In this document: one piece after another, positions 42,336-51,223 of the stretch | Layout: each line of letters starts with the position of its first letter | Position numbering within the stretch: the first letter of the stretch is position 1 | DNA from: Aalborg-AAW-1 sp964458335 | GTDB taxonomy: Bacteria; Patescibacteriota; Gracilibacteria; Absconditabacterales; Absconditicoccaceae | Assembly: GCA_964458335.1 (NCBI GenBank) | Contig: CAYWIJ010000001.1 | Location: forward strand, 1 to 64,000 | Reading direction: 5' to 3' | Length of the DNA: 64,000 nucleotides | Made by a program: the position numbers and the translations under genes | Notes under the pieces: generated by a model | What the model was told of the DNA's origin: nothing | The model's input: the letters and a program-made list of their open reading frames with translations, nothing else | Database searches by the model: none

Positions 42336-44279
42336 TTATTTTTCATTAAAATAAAACTCACTCGTCAATTTCTGATCATTTTCACTTATCCCAAACTTCT
42401 TATCCGTCATTTCAGTTTTGTTTACATACATTTGATTGTTATCAAGCATTGCAACAAACATTTTCTTTTGTTCGTCTAAAGAGAGATTTTTGAATTCTTC
42501 TTCATTGATAACTTTTTCTCTAAACTCTTTGATTTTAAGATTGTAGTTTAAGAAGTATCTCTCATACATTTCATCAAAAAAGCTTTCTAATTCCTTCAAA
42601 TTTTTTGCTTCCAGTATTTTTTCTTTGGCGGTTTCGTTCCATTTTGCAAGTTCAATGTAGATGAAAGAATCATTAATATTCTCTTTTTTCATTACTTTTT
42701 GCACTCTCGGACAAGTAACATCTTCAACATAATTCATTTGTTCAATTAAGACAAAACGTCTTTTAATTTCACTTATTTTATCAAGCTCTAACAATGATTG
42801 AGCTGTTGTTCCAGAGCCAGCAAAAAAATCAAGAATAATATCATCCTCATTTGTTGCAACTGCTAATAAATGCATTATCAACTCTGGTGGTTTTGGATAA
42901 TCAAAGACTTTTTCTCCATCAAATAATTCTTTAAGTTTGATCCCCGCAGATTTTGCAGTTCCATATTCCTGCAAAATTGATATAGGGGTTGCCATTTTAG
43001 TTTCATTTATAAAAACCTTAAGAGAGGGGATAGAATCTCCACTTTTACCATAATATATTCTATTATCTTTATCTAATTCTCTAAATTCAACTTCATCAAC
43101 TCTCCATTGTCTGTTTATTTTTCTCCCAGAAGGTGTTGTTACTGTATAGAAATTTTTTCCGTTTTCTGTAGATTTTTCTTCTGTATGAGAAATAATTCCT
43201 TGTTTGTATGCTCCTCTAGGGTCATTATCTGGATTTGTATAAGTATTTTTATAATCTCTTTCCGCTTCAAATTTATTGAAGAATACTTTTTTCTTATCTT
43301 TATAAACAATGTGAATATATTCGTGTTCTCTTCTAAACCTATGTGTTACTTTTAATCTTCCAGAATCATCACCAACCTTGTGCCAAATCAGTGTTTCTGT
43401 ATTTTCTCTGCCAAATATTTCATCAAGTAGTACTTTCAAGTATGCCTGTTCTCTATCATCGCAACTAATGAACATTAAACCTGTATTATTTAACATTTCA
43501 CTTGCTACTTCCAGCCTATTTTTCATAAAACTGAGCCAAGCGGAGTGTGTAAAACTGTCATTATATACAAAACCATCGCTTTCAGTATTATATGGAGGAT
43601 CAATATAAATCAGCTTTATTTTCCCTGTAAACTGCTTTTTTAGAGAGTGTAAAGCCAGTAAATTATTTCCTTTGATAATTAAATTTTCTTTAATCGTTCC
43701 ATCTTCATCTCTTTTGATTTCTTTTACTTTTTGCTCGCCGTCTTTGGTAAATCTTTTCCAGTTTGTAAGTGCTTTATGATCAAAAAGTCTATCTATCTCA
43801 TCGTGAGCCAAAACAGAATTGAAAAATATCTCTTTTCTCTTGCCTTGTTTTTCTTCGTATTGTTCAGCTTTTTCAGAGTATTCAAAATAAGTATCTGTGC
43901 CTTCTTCTGTGCTTTGCCCGCCTTCCAAAACACAATCTTTATACGGAAAATCCAACACTACATCGTTAGTATCTTTCAAAAACTTTTTGCCGTCTGTTAA
44001 GCCAATTCTATTTTTGTAAGCAGTATAAGAATTATCTACTTTGTTTTCTTCCATGAAAAAGCGAAAATCGTTTGTTTTGAAAACATAGACATCTTTGATT
44101 TTCACAAAAAACTTTTCTCTCAAGTCTTTTTCTTGGAGCAACAAATCAATAACCGTTTCATCGATATTTTCTATCAAATCCAAAAGAAGAGTTTGGTTTA
44201 ACTCTATTTTATCTTCGTTCCAAAGTCTTTCATCTGATTGTAATATTTGATTTATAAGTTCTTTAATGTGAGTATTCAT
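42336..44279 (-). CDS. mod: type III DNA methyltransferase, Mod subunit (647 aa)
   Basis: Adenine methyltransferase and specificity subunit of the type III system. Catalytic motif IV LIYIDPPYNTESDGF and SAM-binding motif I DFFAGSGTTAQSLLEL are in the beta-class order (DPPY before FxGxG). The region between, about residues 270-470, holds the target-recognition domain. It has no TGA codon in 647 residues, in contrast to its neighbour res. This could be chance, selection or recent acquisition. Confidence 0.94.
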   Translation of the reverse strand: MNTHIKELINQILQSDERLWNEDKIELNQTLLLDLIENIDETVIDLLLQEKDLREKFFVKIKDVYVFKTNDFRFFMEENKVDNSYTAYKNRIGLTDGKKFLKDTNDVVLDFPYKDCVLEGGQSTEEGTDTYFEYSEKAEQYEEKQGKRKEIFFNSVLAHDEIDRLFDHKALTNWKRFTKDGEQKVKEIKRDEDGTIKENLIIKGNNLLALHSLKKQFTGKIKLIYIDPPYNTESDGFVYNDSFTHSAWLSFMKNRLEVASEMLNNTGLMFISCDDREQAYLKVLLDEIFGRENTETLIWHKVGDDSGRLKVTHRFRREHEYIHIVYKDKKKVFFNKFEAERDYKNTYTNPDNDPRGAYKQGIISHTEEKSTENGKNFYTVTTPSGRKINRQWRVDEVEFRELDKDNRIYYGKSGDSIPSLKVFINETKMATPISILQEYGTAKSAGIKLKELFDGEKVFDYPKPPELIMHLLAVATNEDDIILDFFAGSGTTAQSLLELDKISEIKRRFVLIEQMNYVEDVTCPRVQKVMKKENINDSFIYIELAKWNETAKEKILEAKNLKELESFFDEMYERYFLNYNLKIKEFREKVINEEEFKNLSLDEQKKMFVAMLDNNQMYVNKTEMTDKKFGISENDQKLTSEFYFNEK

Positions 44280-44310
44280 AATATTTCTCTTAATATAAAT
44301 AACATTAACA

Positions 44311-44344
44311 AAAAAGCTACCCTAAATATACTCATTCAAGGTAG
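44311..44344 (-). terminator. terminator upstream of mod
   Basis: On the minus strand CTACC...GGGTAG followed by CTTTTTTG. Ends the DUF1569 transcript before mod. Its loop (GAATGAGTATATT) resembles that of the hairpin at 45811-45843. Confidence 0.6.
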
Positions 44345-44358
44345 TTCTGCAAGGAGTT

Positions 44359-44820
44359 TTATATCCCAAACTGTCTCAAATGATGATCGAGATGTTTGTA
44401 GAAGAGATTGTTCCACTCCTCTTTCGTCAGCTTCCCAAATGATCGAGATTCTAATCCATCATAATAGTCCTCTCCTTGTTCTTGTACTCTACGGATAAAG
44501 GCGATCAATCTCTGCTGTTCGAGAACAAAATCATGTTCTGTATCCATGATCATGTCAGGAGATGTTCTAGAATTTTTAGGAAATGGTCCTTCACTAGTTA
44601 CCATTTTCTTTGCCATAAGCGTGATGATCTGTCTCATGAGCCAGTGTGGTCTCTTATGTTTTTCTGGTTCAAAACCATACTCGTATGATACACAACAGTG
44701 AGCTAACATCTGTGCTGCGTCCATCTTTCCTCGGAGAGGTTGAGTTTCAGGAGTGAGTTGTTGTATCCTAGAAACAATCTGTTCAGAGACTTCTTTGGTA
44801 AAAATATTTGGGAGAGCCAT
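44359..44820 (-). CDS. DUF1569 family protein (153 aa)
   Basis: KMDAAQMLAHCCVSYEYGF, RPHWLMRQIITLMAKKM and FGKLTKEEWNNLFYKHLDHH are typical of the DUF1569/DinB-like four-helix family; HC and KHLDHH may bind a metal. No TGA. Confidence 0.85.
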   Translation of the reverse strand: MALPNIFTKEVSEQIVSRIQQLTPETQPLRGKMDAAQMLAHCCVSYEYGFEPEKHKRPHWLMRQIITLMAKKMVTSEGPFPKNSRTSPDMIMDTEHDFVLEQQRLIAFIRRVQEQGEDYYDGLESRSFGKLTKEEWNNLFYKHLDHHLRQFGI

Positions 44821-44859
44821 AATGGATAGTATATCAGTAAAACAACATAGTGATGAGAA

Positions 44860-45312
44860 TTATTTTGCTTCGCATACTTTTTTGAAATTTTCTAAGATAG
44901 CTTGCCATCCTGCGATCTGCATGGCATGATCATGGATATCTTCTGCATCAAAGGTCTCGCTCATCGTCACGCAACCACATGAACCATCTTCTACAAATGA
45001 TACATCGACGACACGACCAGCATCGACAAAGTCAGTATCTCTTTCATACGATCCCATAGTGTAAGAAAAACTTTCCATAGGATTTACTGCTGTATATTGT
45101 CCCGTCATATCAAATCAGAAACTTCCATCTTTAGCTTCCATACGAGTGGTAAAGATTTCTCCTAGTTTTGGTTCTTCCCCCTTTGCCCATGGACAATGTC
45201 GAGTTGCAACATCCGCAAATGCTCGTTGAGTGATATATTCAGGTTTTCGTCTGCGTTCTCGCACTGTTGAGAGAGGTGCATAAATTTTCGTAGATACGGT
45301 AAGTTTTGTCAT
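44860..45312 (-). CDS. SRPBCC/AHSA1-domain protein (150 aa)
   Basis: START-like (AHSA1) fold: MTKLTVSTKIYAPLSTV, PWAKGEEPKLGEIFTTR, GWQAILENFKKVCEAK at the end. One TGA glycine (DGSFGFDM). Start chosen at 45312; an upstream ATG adds 10 residues. Function unknown. Confidence 0.8.
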
Positions 45313-45351
45313 AATAGATTTATTAAGAGTAAAATGATTCAATTAGTTATA

Positions 45352-45786
45352 TTATTGGTTATTTCTTGGATCGAAATCAATCATCCATTCGATACCATAT
45401 TTGTCTCTCAACATCGCAAAGTATGAACCCCAAGGACTCTCTTCTAAAGGAACTTCAACTGTTGCACCTTGTGATAAGATGGTAAATAACTTTTCTGCTT
45501 CTTGTTTGCTTGTTGCTTGTATGGAGATTTTACTTCTATTTTCTTGTTCGTTGACTGTGCCCATAAAACTTGGTACATCATTTCCGATCAAGACATTGGG
45601 ACCGATAGGTAAGGTAATGTGCATAAGTTTGTTTGCTTCAGTTTCTGGAATCGGATGTGCTGGATCGCTTGGCATATCTTTGAAGCGAACGATTTTCCCA
45701 AATTCTCCTCCAAATGCTGATTTATAAAAGTTGAATGCTTCTTCACAATTCCCATTAAAATTGATACTAGGATTGATAACTGCCAT
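45352..45786 (-). CDS. PhnB-like VOC protein (144 aa)
   Basis: MAVINPSINFNGNCEEAFNF, HITLPIGPNVLIGNDVPSFM and YFAMLRDKYGIEWMIDFDPR identify the PhnB/VOC family. Third VOC gene in this region. Start at ATG 45786 matches the family; an ATG 23 codons upstream is unlikely. Confidence 0.87.
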   Translation of the reverse strand: MAVINPSINFNGNCEEAFNFYKSAFGGEFGKIVRFKDMPSDPAHPIPETEANKLMHITLPIGPNVLIGNDVPSFMGTVNEQENRSKISIQATSKQEAEKLFTILSQGATVEVPLEESPWGSYFAMLRDKYGIEWMIDFDPRNNQ

Positions 45787-45810
45787 AGTGTGATTTATAA
45801 TAAAATATAA

Positions 45811-45843
45811 AAAACTACCATGAATATAGTTATTCACGATAGT
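45811..45843 (-). terminator. hairpin/terminator between the VOC gene and the MFS remnant
   Basis: ACTACCATGAATA (45814-45826) and TATTCACGATAGT (45831-45843) pair with one mismatch each side; minus-strand T-run follows. Confidence 0.6.
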
Positions 45844-45859
45844 GCTGCAACTCAAATAT

Positions 45860-46064
45860 CTAATTTATCCCCACTTCAGCAGGACTAACAGGATTAGGGT
45901 CAGAATCCTCGTTTTTTGAAGTTAAATAGCTATGAGAAAGTAGCTTGTAATATCTCGATCTATAGGCAATGAGGGTAATAATCAGTCCGATAATACCTGC
46001 GATGATAAAAACGACTGCGATACCACGACCAGTACCTGTTCCAAAAGTAAGAAGTGAAATGTTT
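45860..46064 (-). pseudogene. remnant of an MFS efflux permease (C-terminal helix)
   Basis: A 68-codon open frame without any start encodes FGTGTGRGIAVVFIIAGIIG and LIAYRSRYYKLLSHSYL, matching the last TM helix and tail of macrolide-type MFS permeases (pattern GTGxGRGI...). The rest of the transporter is missing and a TAA precedes it. Confidence 0.6.
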
Positions 46065-46089
46065 TCAGATTATTATTTGTTTTCATAAG

Positions 46090-46361
46090 TTATTTTTTCT
46101 TAGGATAAAATTCAAAAACAGCATTTACCATAGTTCCTAAACACAAAATATAGAGTCGAAGATTTTCATGGGTAGTACCTTTGAATACCAGTGCTGATAT
46201 AATAATAGTAATAGCTGTGATGATCGAAATAATCAGTGATCCGTGCTGTTGAAAAAGTTCCTTATAAAAATAATGATTATAGTGAATTATCTTTCCAATT
46301 TCGTCGCTTGAGTTTGTTAGATTTGTGTTTTTCTTTGGGCGTTTCTACAAAATAAATTGCA
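46090..46361 (-). pseudogene. open frame lacking a start codon, two-TM membrane fragment
   Basis: An 84-87 codon frame ends FEFYPKKK-TAA and contains LIISIITAITIIISALVF and YILCLGTMVNAVFEF, a two-helix pattern loosely like YrhK-type domains. No ATG, GTG or TTG exists in its first half and the 5' part overlaps the Cdd1-like gene in another frame, so I list it as a remnant. Confidence 0.35.
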
Positions 46362-46540
46362 CATCTAAACGTATATAATAAACATCTATCTTGCTGTAGT
46401 CAAGCGAAAATATTTGAACGATGATAGAGTTCATCAGGATTTTGACCAATAAGATCTTCGACTGTATAGATACTGATGTCATTGAGCTTTTTTGTAATAG
46501 ATTTTCCAATACCTGGTATGGTTTCTAGTGGTGATATCAT
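46277..46540 (-). CDS. Cdd1-like helix-hairpin-helix protein (87 aa)
   Basis: MISPLETIPGIGKSITKKLN is a helix-hairpin-helix; YTVEDLIGQNPDELYHRSN and QQDRCLLYTFRCAIYFVE complete the 'pathogenicity locus/Cdd1' family pattern. Small DNA-binding-type protein, function unknown. One TGA glycine (FAGLQQ). An ATG 14 codons upstream is possible. Confidence 0.75.
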
Positions 46541-46559
46541 ATATGTGAATAGAATAAAC

Positions 46560-46835
46560 TTATTTAAACCACTTCTTTGCACTTTCTCTGCGATGAGGAC
46601 AACCAGGTCGACAACAAGGTCTTTTTTTACCTTCGTGAATTTCTTCTACAAAACGTACAAGATGTTTTTCTCTTGTCTCCTCTTTTTTTGGTATAGTCAT
46701 CCAACATATCCATTCATTACGTGCAAGTTCAGTCAGATTATTTCGTTCTTTTTCTATACTAGCATCTTGGATGGTTTTGGTGATTTCTGGAGTAAGTTCA
46801 TGGATTGTTCATCACAAAAGTTGAGTTTCTGACAT
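46560..46835 (-). CDS. YdeI/OmpD-associated family protein (91 aa)
   Basis: NEWICWMTIPKKEETREKHL and FVEEIHEGKKRPCCRPGCPH match the YdeI C-terminal pattern, including the PCC-PGCPHRR cysteine cluster. Two adjacent TGA codons near the start read as GG. Shorter than most members (the N-terminal half is absent). It overlaps no other gene. Confidence 0.75.
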
Positions 46836-46876
46836 ATGCAATACTATTGATAATAAAAATCAGTTAAAGACTGACG

Positions 46877-47257
46877 CTATTTTGTCAATGATTTATTCCA
46901 CTGTATATACGATCCTATCAGGAGTCCGAGTGCTCAGAGCGGTGCAACGATGATAGGATGTAATCCAACAGTAATTAGATGAGAAGCAAGTGCTCAGAGA
47001 AATACTGCTCCGACGATAGCATAACATCGTTCTTTATATCTTGTTCGTCTTGAAGAAGGTAAAATCATGATGATTACCACCAGAGCGATTTGACCAAATC
47101 CTGTGAGTTGCATCAATCGTCTTGGTGTCCCTAATGCTTGGATGGCTTCTATGACCCAAGGTAGGCTACTTTGGTGCGTGCTTCCTCCTACTGCAATGAG
47201 ATAGACTAATAAGAGGATCGTTGTTATCCAATAGAGTTTTTTCGGAGAGAATGTCAT
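46877..47257 (-). CDS. DoxX-like membrane protein (126 aa)
   Basis: Four TM helices. KKLYWITTILLLVYLIAVGG, IQALGTPRRLMQLTGFGQIA and YAIVGAVFLGALASHLITVG fit the DoxX_2 family. Two TGA glycines. Function not known. Confidence 0.7.
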
Positions 47258-47311
47258 ACTAAGAATGATAGAGATAATAAAAAGCTAATCAATGGTGTTG
47301 TAGTATATGAT

Positions 47312-47545
47312 TTAAGAGAGGAAGCGAAGCTTTACCGATACCGTATGTAGTTTGAGGATATCTTTTTGTGTATGTTGTGCAAGTTTTTCTACAGTATTGA
47401 TTCCTTTATGAAGTAACGCATTTCTTGCAGGACTACTAAGTAACGACAAAAATCATGTACTAGGTTTGTTGTTAGATTCACAGATAGGACAAGTAGTACA
47501 GTCGCTACTCTTATAATACGTGTCCTTGAGGACAAGTTCTGATTG
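47312..47545 (-). pseudogene. remnant of an RNA polymerase alpha-CTD-like/zinc-motif protein
   Basis: A frame without start codon encodes SDCTTCPICESNN (CxxC pair) then FLSLLSSPARNALLHKGINT and LAQHTQKDILKLH, the alpha-CTD-like helix-hairpin-helix found in small DNA-binding proteins. The stop TAA at 47312 follows. Probably decayed, or it uses a start I cannot see. Confidence 0.5.
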
Positions 47546-47557
47546 TAGTGATTATGA

Positions 47558-47668
47558 TTAGTGATGTCATGGACAAAGGATCATCCAACTGATGTTATAT
47601 TTATCTTTTACTGATCCAAAATAATCTCCCCAAAATTGATTTTCCATAAGATTAGTAACCAGTTGCAT
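47558..47668 (-). pseudogene. C-terminal fragment of a PhnB/VOC gene (36 aa)
   Basis: MENQFWGDYFGSVKDKYNIS and WMILCPGHH correspond to the last strand region of PhnB-type VOC proteins. Everything upstream is missing. Evidence of gene decay within the accessory cluster. Confidence 0.65.
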
Positions 47669-47730
47669 GATAGAGTATGAAAAAATAAAGATTCTGACGG
47701 TATGAAAAATTTGATCCGAGATACAAGAGT

Positions 47731-48048
47731 TTATTCAGTCGTTCCTCGTAATGCATTCCAAGCTTGATCCATCTCTTCGTCGGTAGCATTAGGATTATTT
47801 TCTTTGTATTCTGCTTGTCGTTGTTCTATCGCGGACATTCCCTCTCTTCGGGCCTGGTCCATCTGTTCTTTGGTCGCGTCAGGATATTCTTTTTTGTAAT
47901 TTTCTTGTCGTTCACTTATTCTCTCAAGTCCTGCTCCTCGCTCTTCAAATTGTGTTTTGAATACGACATATCTGGCAAGCAATATGAGGATGATGAGTAC
48001 TAAGACAATAATTCAGATGGTGTGCTTTGATGATTTGGTAGTAGCCAT
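47731..48048 (-). CDS. membrane-anchored protein with a duplicated helical motif (105 aa)
   Basis: MATTKSSKHTIGIIVLVLII is an N-terminal TM, followed by two similar ~28-residue units: ENYKKEYPDATKEQMDQARR and AEYKENNPNATDEEMDQAWN. The repeated 'Y-K-x-NP-ATxEEMDQA' element suggests an internal duplication. Function unknown. Confidence 0.6.
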
Positions 48049-48120
48049 AAGGGAGATAGTATTACAAAATAAAGTTACCATAAGTATTGGTATTTTAGTA
48101 GTGTATTACAAGTGAATTTA

Positions 48121-48591
48121 TTATTTTGTAGTATATGATTTGTAAAGTAATATATACTCTTCTACTCTTTGTTTGATGAGATGAGGAGTGATATCTTCAC
48201 TGGCAAAAAACACAATCACACAGAATCAACGCTTAATAAATGGTCTAATATTTTTACTCGTTACTTCGACTTCTTCTTTGATAGTCCATCACCCAGCTAC
48301 ATCATCAGCAAGATTCCAATAGGTTTGTAGGGTGTGATTATCAGTATCAGAACTATCTTTACATGCTTGCTCAAATATTTCTTCAAATCCCATAACTTTC
48401 ATTGTTTCGATTTTATGAAGAATATGTTCCTTTGCCATAGGATTAAAAAATGGGAGTGGTCTTTGAAGTTCTTTTTTATCAGGAGTTTGAATAAGTTTCA
48501 GATATCCATCAAAAAAACGAGTTTGTACTTCTCTGGGTGTCTGGTAAAATTCAATCATGATATCCATGATAGGTATGGCTATGAATTTCAT
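48121..48591 (-). CDS. hypothetical protein (156 aa)
   Basis: MKFIAIPIMDIMIEFYQTPR, then helical and finally beta-rich (GGWTIKEEVEVTSKNI; GFCVIVFFASEDITPHL). Two TGA glycines. Starts at 48591, or at the ATG codons 8 or 11 residues further in. No family recognised. Confidence 0.55.
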
Positions 48592-48609
48592 GTTGGAGTG
48601 GTTAATATA

Positions 48610-49257
48610 TTATTGAACTGATTTTTTCTTATACACTATATACGAATAGATAAATGGTACGATGATAAGGATACCAATAGTCCCAAGTACTACCCATGTT
48701 AGATATTTCATGACAAATGCTTCGATAATCATCATGATTCATCATAGTACCCATAATTTTCCTGTAAATCTATGAGCTGTATTCCAAACATGTTCGTTTG
48801 ACAATGTCCATGGAGTTTTCAGTCAGACAAAATAGTTTTGCCTCAACTTTCACATAGCGTTTCCTATGAGGATAAACAAGATTCCTAACCCCAAAAGCAT
48901 AAAAAAGGACATTGACGGTGTCTCGTAGAGATTAGCGTAGATACATACGGCAAACAGGTAGGTAAAGAAAAACACCAACATGGTTTGTATGCTTTGATAC
49001 GTATCCATAAAGAGTTCATATTTCTCTTTCTTTGGATCGATCTTTGGTAGAAATTTCATCATGATGAGCAGTGCGATTGTGATAGCGGGTATTCATAGAT
49101 ACAGTCAGAGTTTGCTTCCTCGTCCATCTGCTACTCCATTGATATTCCAGTGCGTAGCTACAGTATAAGGCAAAACATGATAGGTGCTGACTGCTATCAC
49201 GACCATGATTACTATACAAATGATTTGGAGAGTAAGTTGAGTACGGTTTGTTTTCAT
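48610..49257 (-). CDS. sdpI: SdpI-family immunity-type membrane protein (215 aa)
   Basis: Six TM helices with the DUF1648 part (VLPYTVATHWNINGVADGRG) and the SdpI part (QNYFVGLKTPWTLSNEHVWN; HRFTGKLWVLGGMMIIEAF). In Bacillus SdpI confers immunity to the SdpC toxin and is repressed through SdpR. The upstream regulator gene overlaps by the sequence TAATG, so the two are translationally coupled. No sdpABC toxin genes are visible in this window. Confidence 0.88.
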
Positions 49258-49514
49258 TAGTGTTGGAAAAGATTATAAAACAGACTGATGGCTTCTTCAA
49301 AGACAGACAGATTCAGGCTATAAGAGATAAATTGTCCATTTCTCTGTGCTATCACAAGATTTGCTCTTTTGAGGATATCAAGATGATGAGATAGACTTGC
49401 TTGCGTAATATCGAAGTGTTTGAGTAATTCATTGACATGCATATCTTTTTGCTTCAGGAGTTGTATGATTTTCCTCCTCTGGGGATCTGCGAGTGCTTTG
49501 AATATGGAATCCAT
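49257..49514 (-). CDS. sdpR: ArsR-family autorepressor, SdpR-like (85 aa)
   Basis: MDSIFKALADPQRRKIIQLL and HFDITQASLSHHLDILKRAN form the ArsR winged helix. LVIAQRNGQFISYSLNLSVF is the wing. Paired with sdpI exactly as in sdpRI operons. No metal-binding Cys pair. Confidence 0.88.
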   Translation of the reverse strand: MDSIFKALADPQRRKIIQLLKQKDMHVNELLKHFDITQASLSHHLDILKRANLVIAQRNGQFISYSLNLSVFEEAISLFYNLFQH

Positions 49515-49565
49515 TATCTTGGTAGAGAATAAAATATATAGACTATTATCTATATATCTATTTTT

Positions 49566-51125
49566 ATGTGGAAATCAAGAGATTTTCCTCTTGCAATTTT
49601 TCTTCATACGATTACACTACTTTTACAACTTAGTTTATTTTCTACTGTAAATTATATTTTGAAATCACAAGAACATTATGATATTGTCTTAGTGGGAGCT
49701 GGTATTATGAGTGCTACTTTAGCTGCTCTTCTCTCTGAATTGAATCCTGAGTATAAGATTGCTATCATCGAGCGCTTGGATAGTTTAGCAGAAGAAAGTA
49801 GTGCTGCAATGAATAATGCAGGAACTGGACACTCAGCATTTTGTGAATTGAATTATACTCCACAAGATAAAGATGGAGGTGTGAGTATTACTAAGGCAAT
49901 TAATATTGCTGAACAATTTGAAATTTCAAAACAATTCTGGTCTACTTTAGTTGATAAAAATATTATTCACAATCCGTTAGATTTTATCAATCAAGTCCCT
50001 CATTGTAGTCTTGTATTTGGTGAAGAAAATGTCCAATTCTTGAAGAGACGTCATCAAGCGATGATTCAATCACCTTTATTTAATGATATGCAGTATAGTG
50101 AGGACTATGATCAGATTGCTGAGTGGATGCCTTTGATAATGAAATGACGTGAGAGAAGTGAAAGGATAGCAGCTACTCGTATGGAAATTGGTACTGATGT
50201 GAATTTCGGAGCATTGACGCGTATTTTGATCGATCATGTGCAAAAAAGTCAGAATACTACTCTCTTTTTGTGAAAAGAAGTAACTCATTTAGTTCAGTGA
50301 GAAGATAAAATCTGGTCAGTAGAAATAGAAGATAAACATACAAAGAAAGTTAAGACATTGACTACATGATTTGTATTCTTATGAGCTGGTTGATGAGCTT
50401 TACCACTTCTCCAGAAATCAGGAATTGTTGAAAGAAAACAATTTGGTTGATTTCCTGTGAGTGGCCAATGGCTCGTCTGTACAAATCCTGATATCATCGC
50501 AGAGCATGAAGCGAAAGTCTATGGGAAAGCAGCAGTATGAGCACCTCCTATGTCTGTTCCTCATTTAGATACTCGTATCATCAATGGTAAGAAAACATTA
50601 CTCTTCTGACCGTATGCAGGATTTACTACGAAGTTTTTAAAAAAGGGATCACTATTAGACTTGTTTGCCTCACTTCGTCTCTACAATATCTGGACGATGT
50701 TGCAAGCATGAGCAAGAAATCTTGGTCTGACAAAATACTTAATTGAACAAGTACTTCAATCAAGTAAAGTGCGTATGAATGCTCTTCGTGAATATATGCC
50801 CAGTGCTCGTGATCAAGATTGGGAATTACAAGAAGCTTGATATCGTGTACAAGTTATCAAACATGATCCTCAGCAATGAGGAGTTTTGCAGTTTGGGACA
50901 GAGGTCGTTGTTTCGCAAGATAAAACATTGACCACTCTGCTTTGAGCATCTCCATGAGCTAGTACAGCAGTTTCTATTATGATAGAAATTATTGAACAAT
51001 GCTTCCCACAATACAAAACAAAGATAGTTGATATGATACCATCGTATGGTAAAGCACTACATCAAGATACTACTCTTTTACAAAAGATGAGGAATTGGAC
51101 AGGTAAGGTATTGAAAATCACTTAA
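49566..51125 (+). CDS. mqo: malate:quinone oxidoreductase (519 aa)
   Basis: FAD enzyme oxidising malate to oxaloacetate with quinone reduction, membrane-peripheral. FAD fold HYDIVLVGAGIMSATLAALL, NNAGTGHSAFCELNYTP, the internal GTDVNFGALTRILIDHV and GLTKYLIEQVLQSSK, and C-terminal LGASPGASTAVSIMIEIIEQ are Mqo signatures. More than ten TGA glycines, many at conserved positions (VFLGAGGGALP). The annotated start gives about 35 residues more than usual before the FAD motif; a TTG nearer the motif is possible. Confidence 0.93.
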
Positions 51126-51139
51126 TACCATGTAGATCA

Positions 51140-51164
51140 TTCCTGCAAAGGCAGGATTTTTTTA
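51140..51164 (+). terminator. terminator after mqo
   Basis: TCCTGC-AAAG-GCAGGA followed by seven T. Confidence 0.85.
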
Positions 51165-51223
51165 TAAAAAAAGAAACTCCGAATCAAGATCGGAATGACT
51201 CTTCATGTTGATGGTGATAGAGT

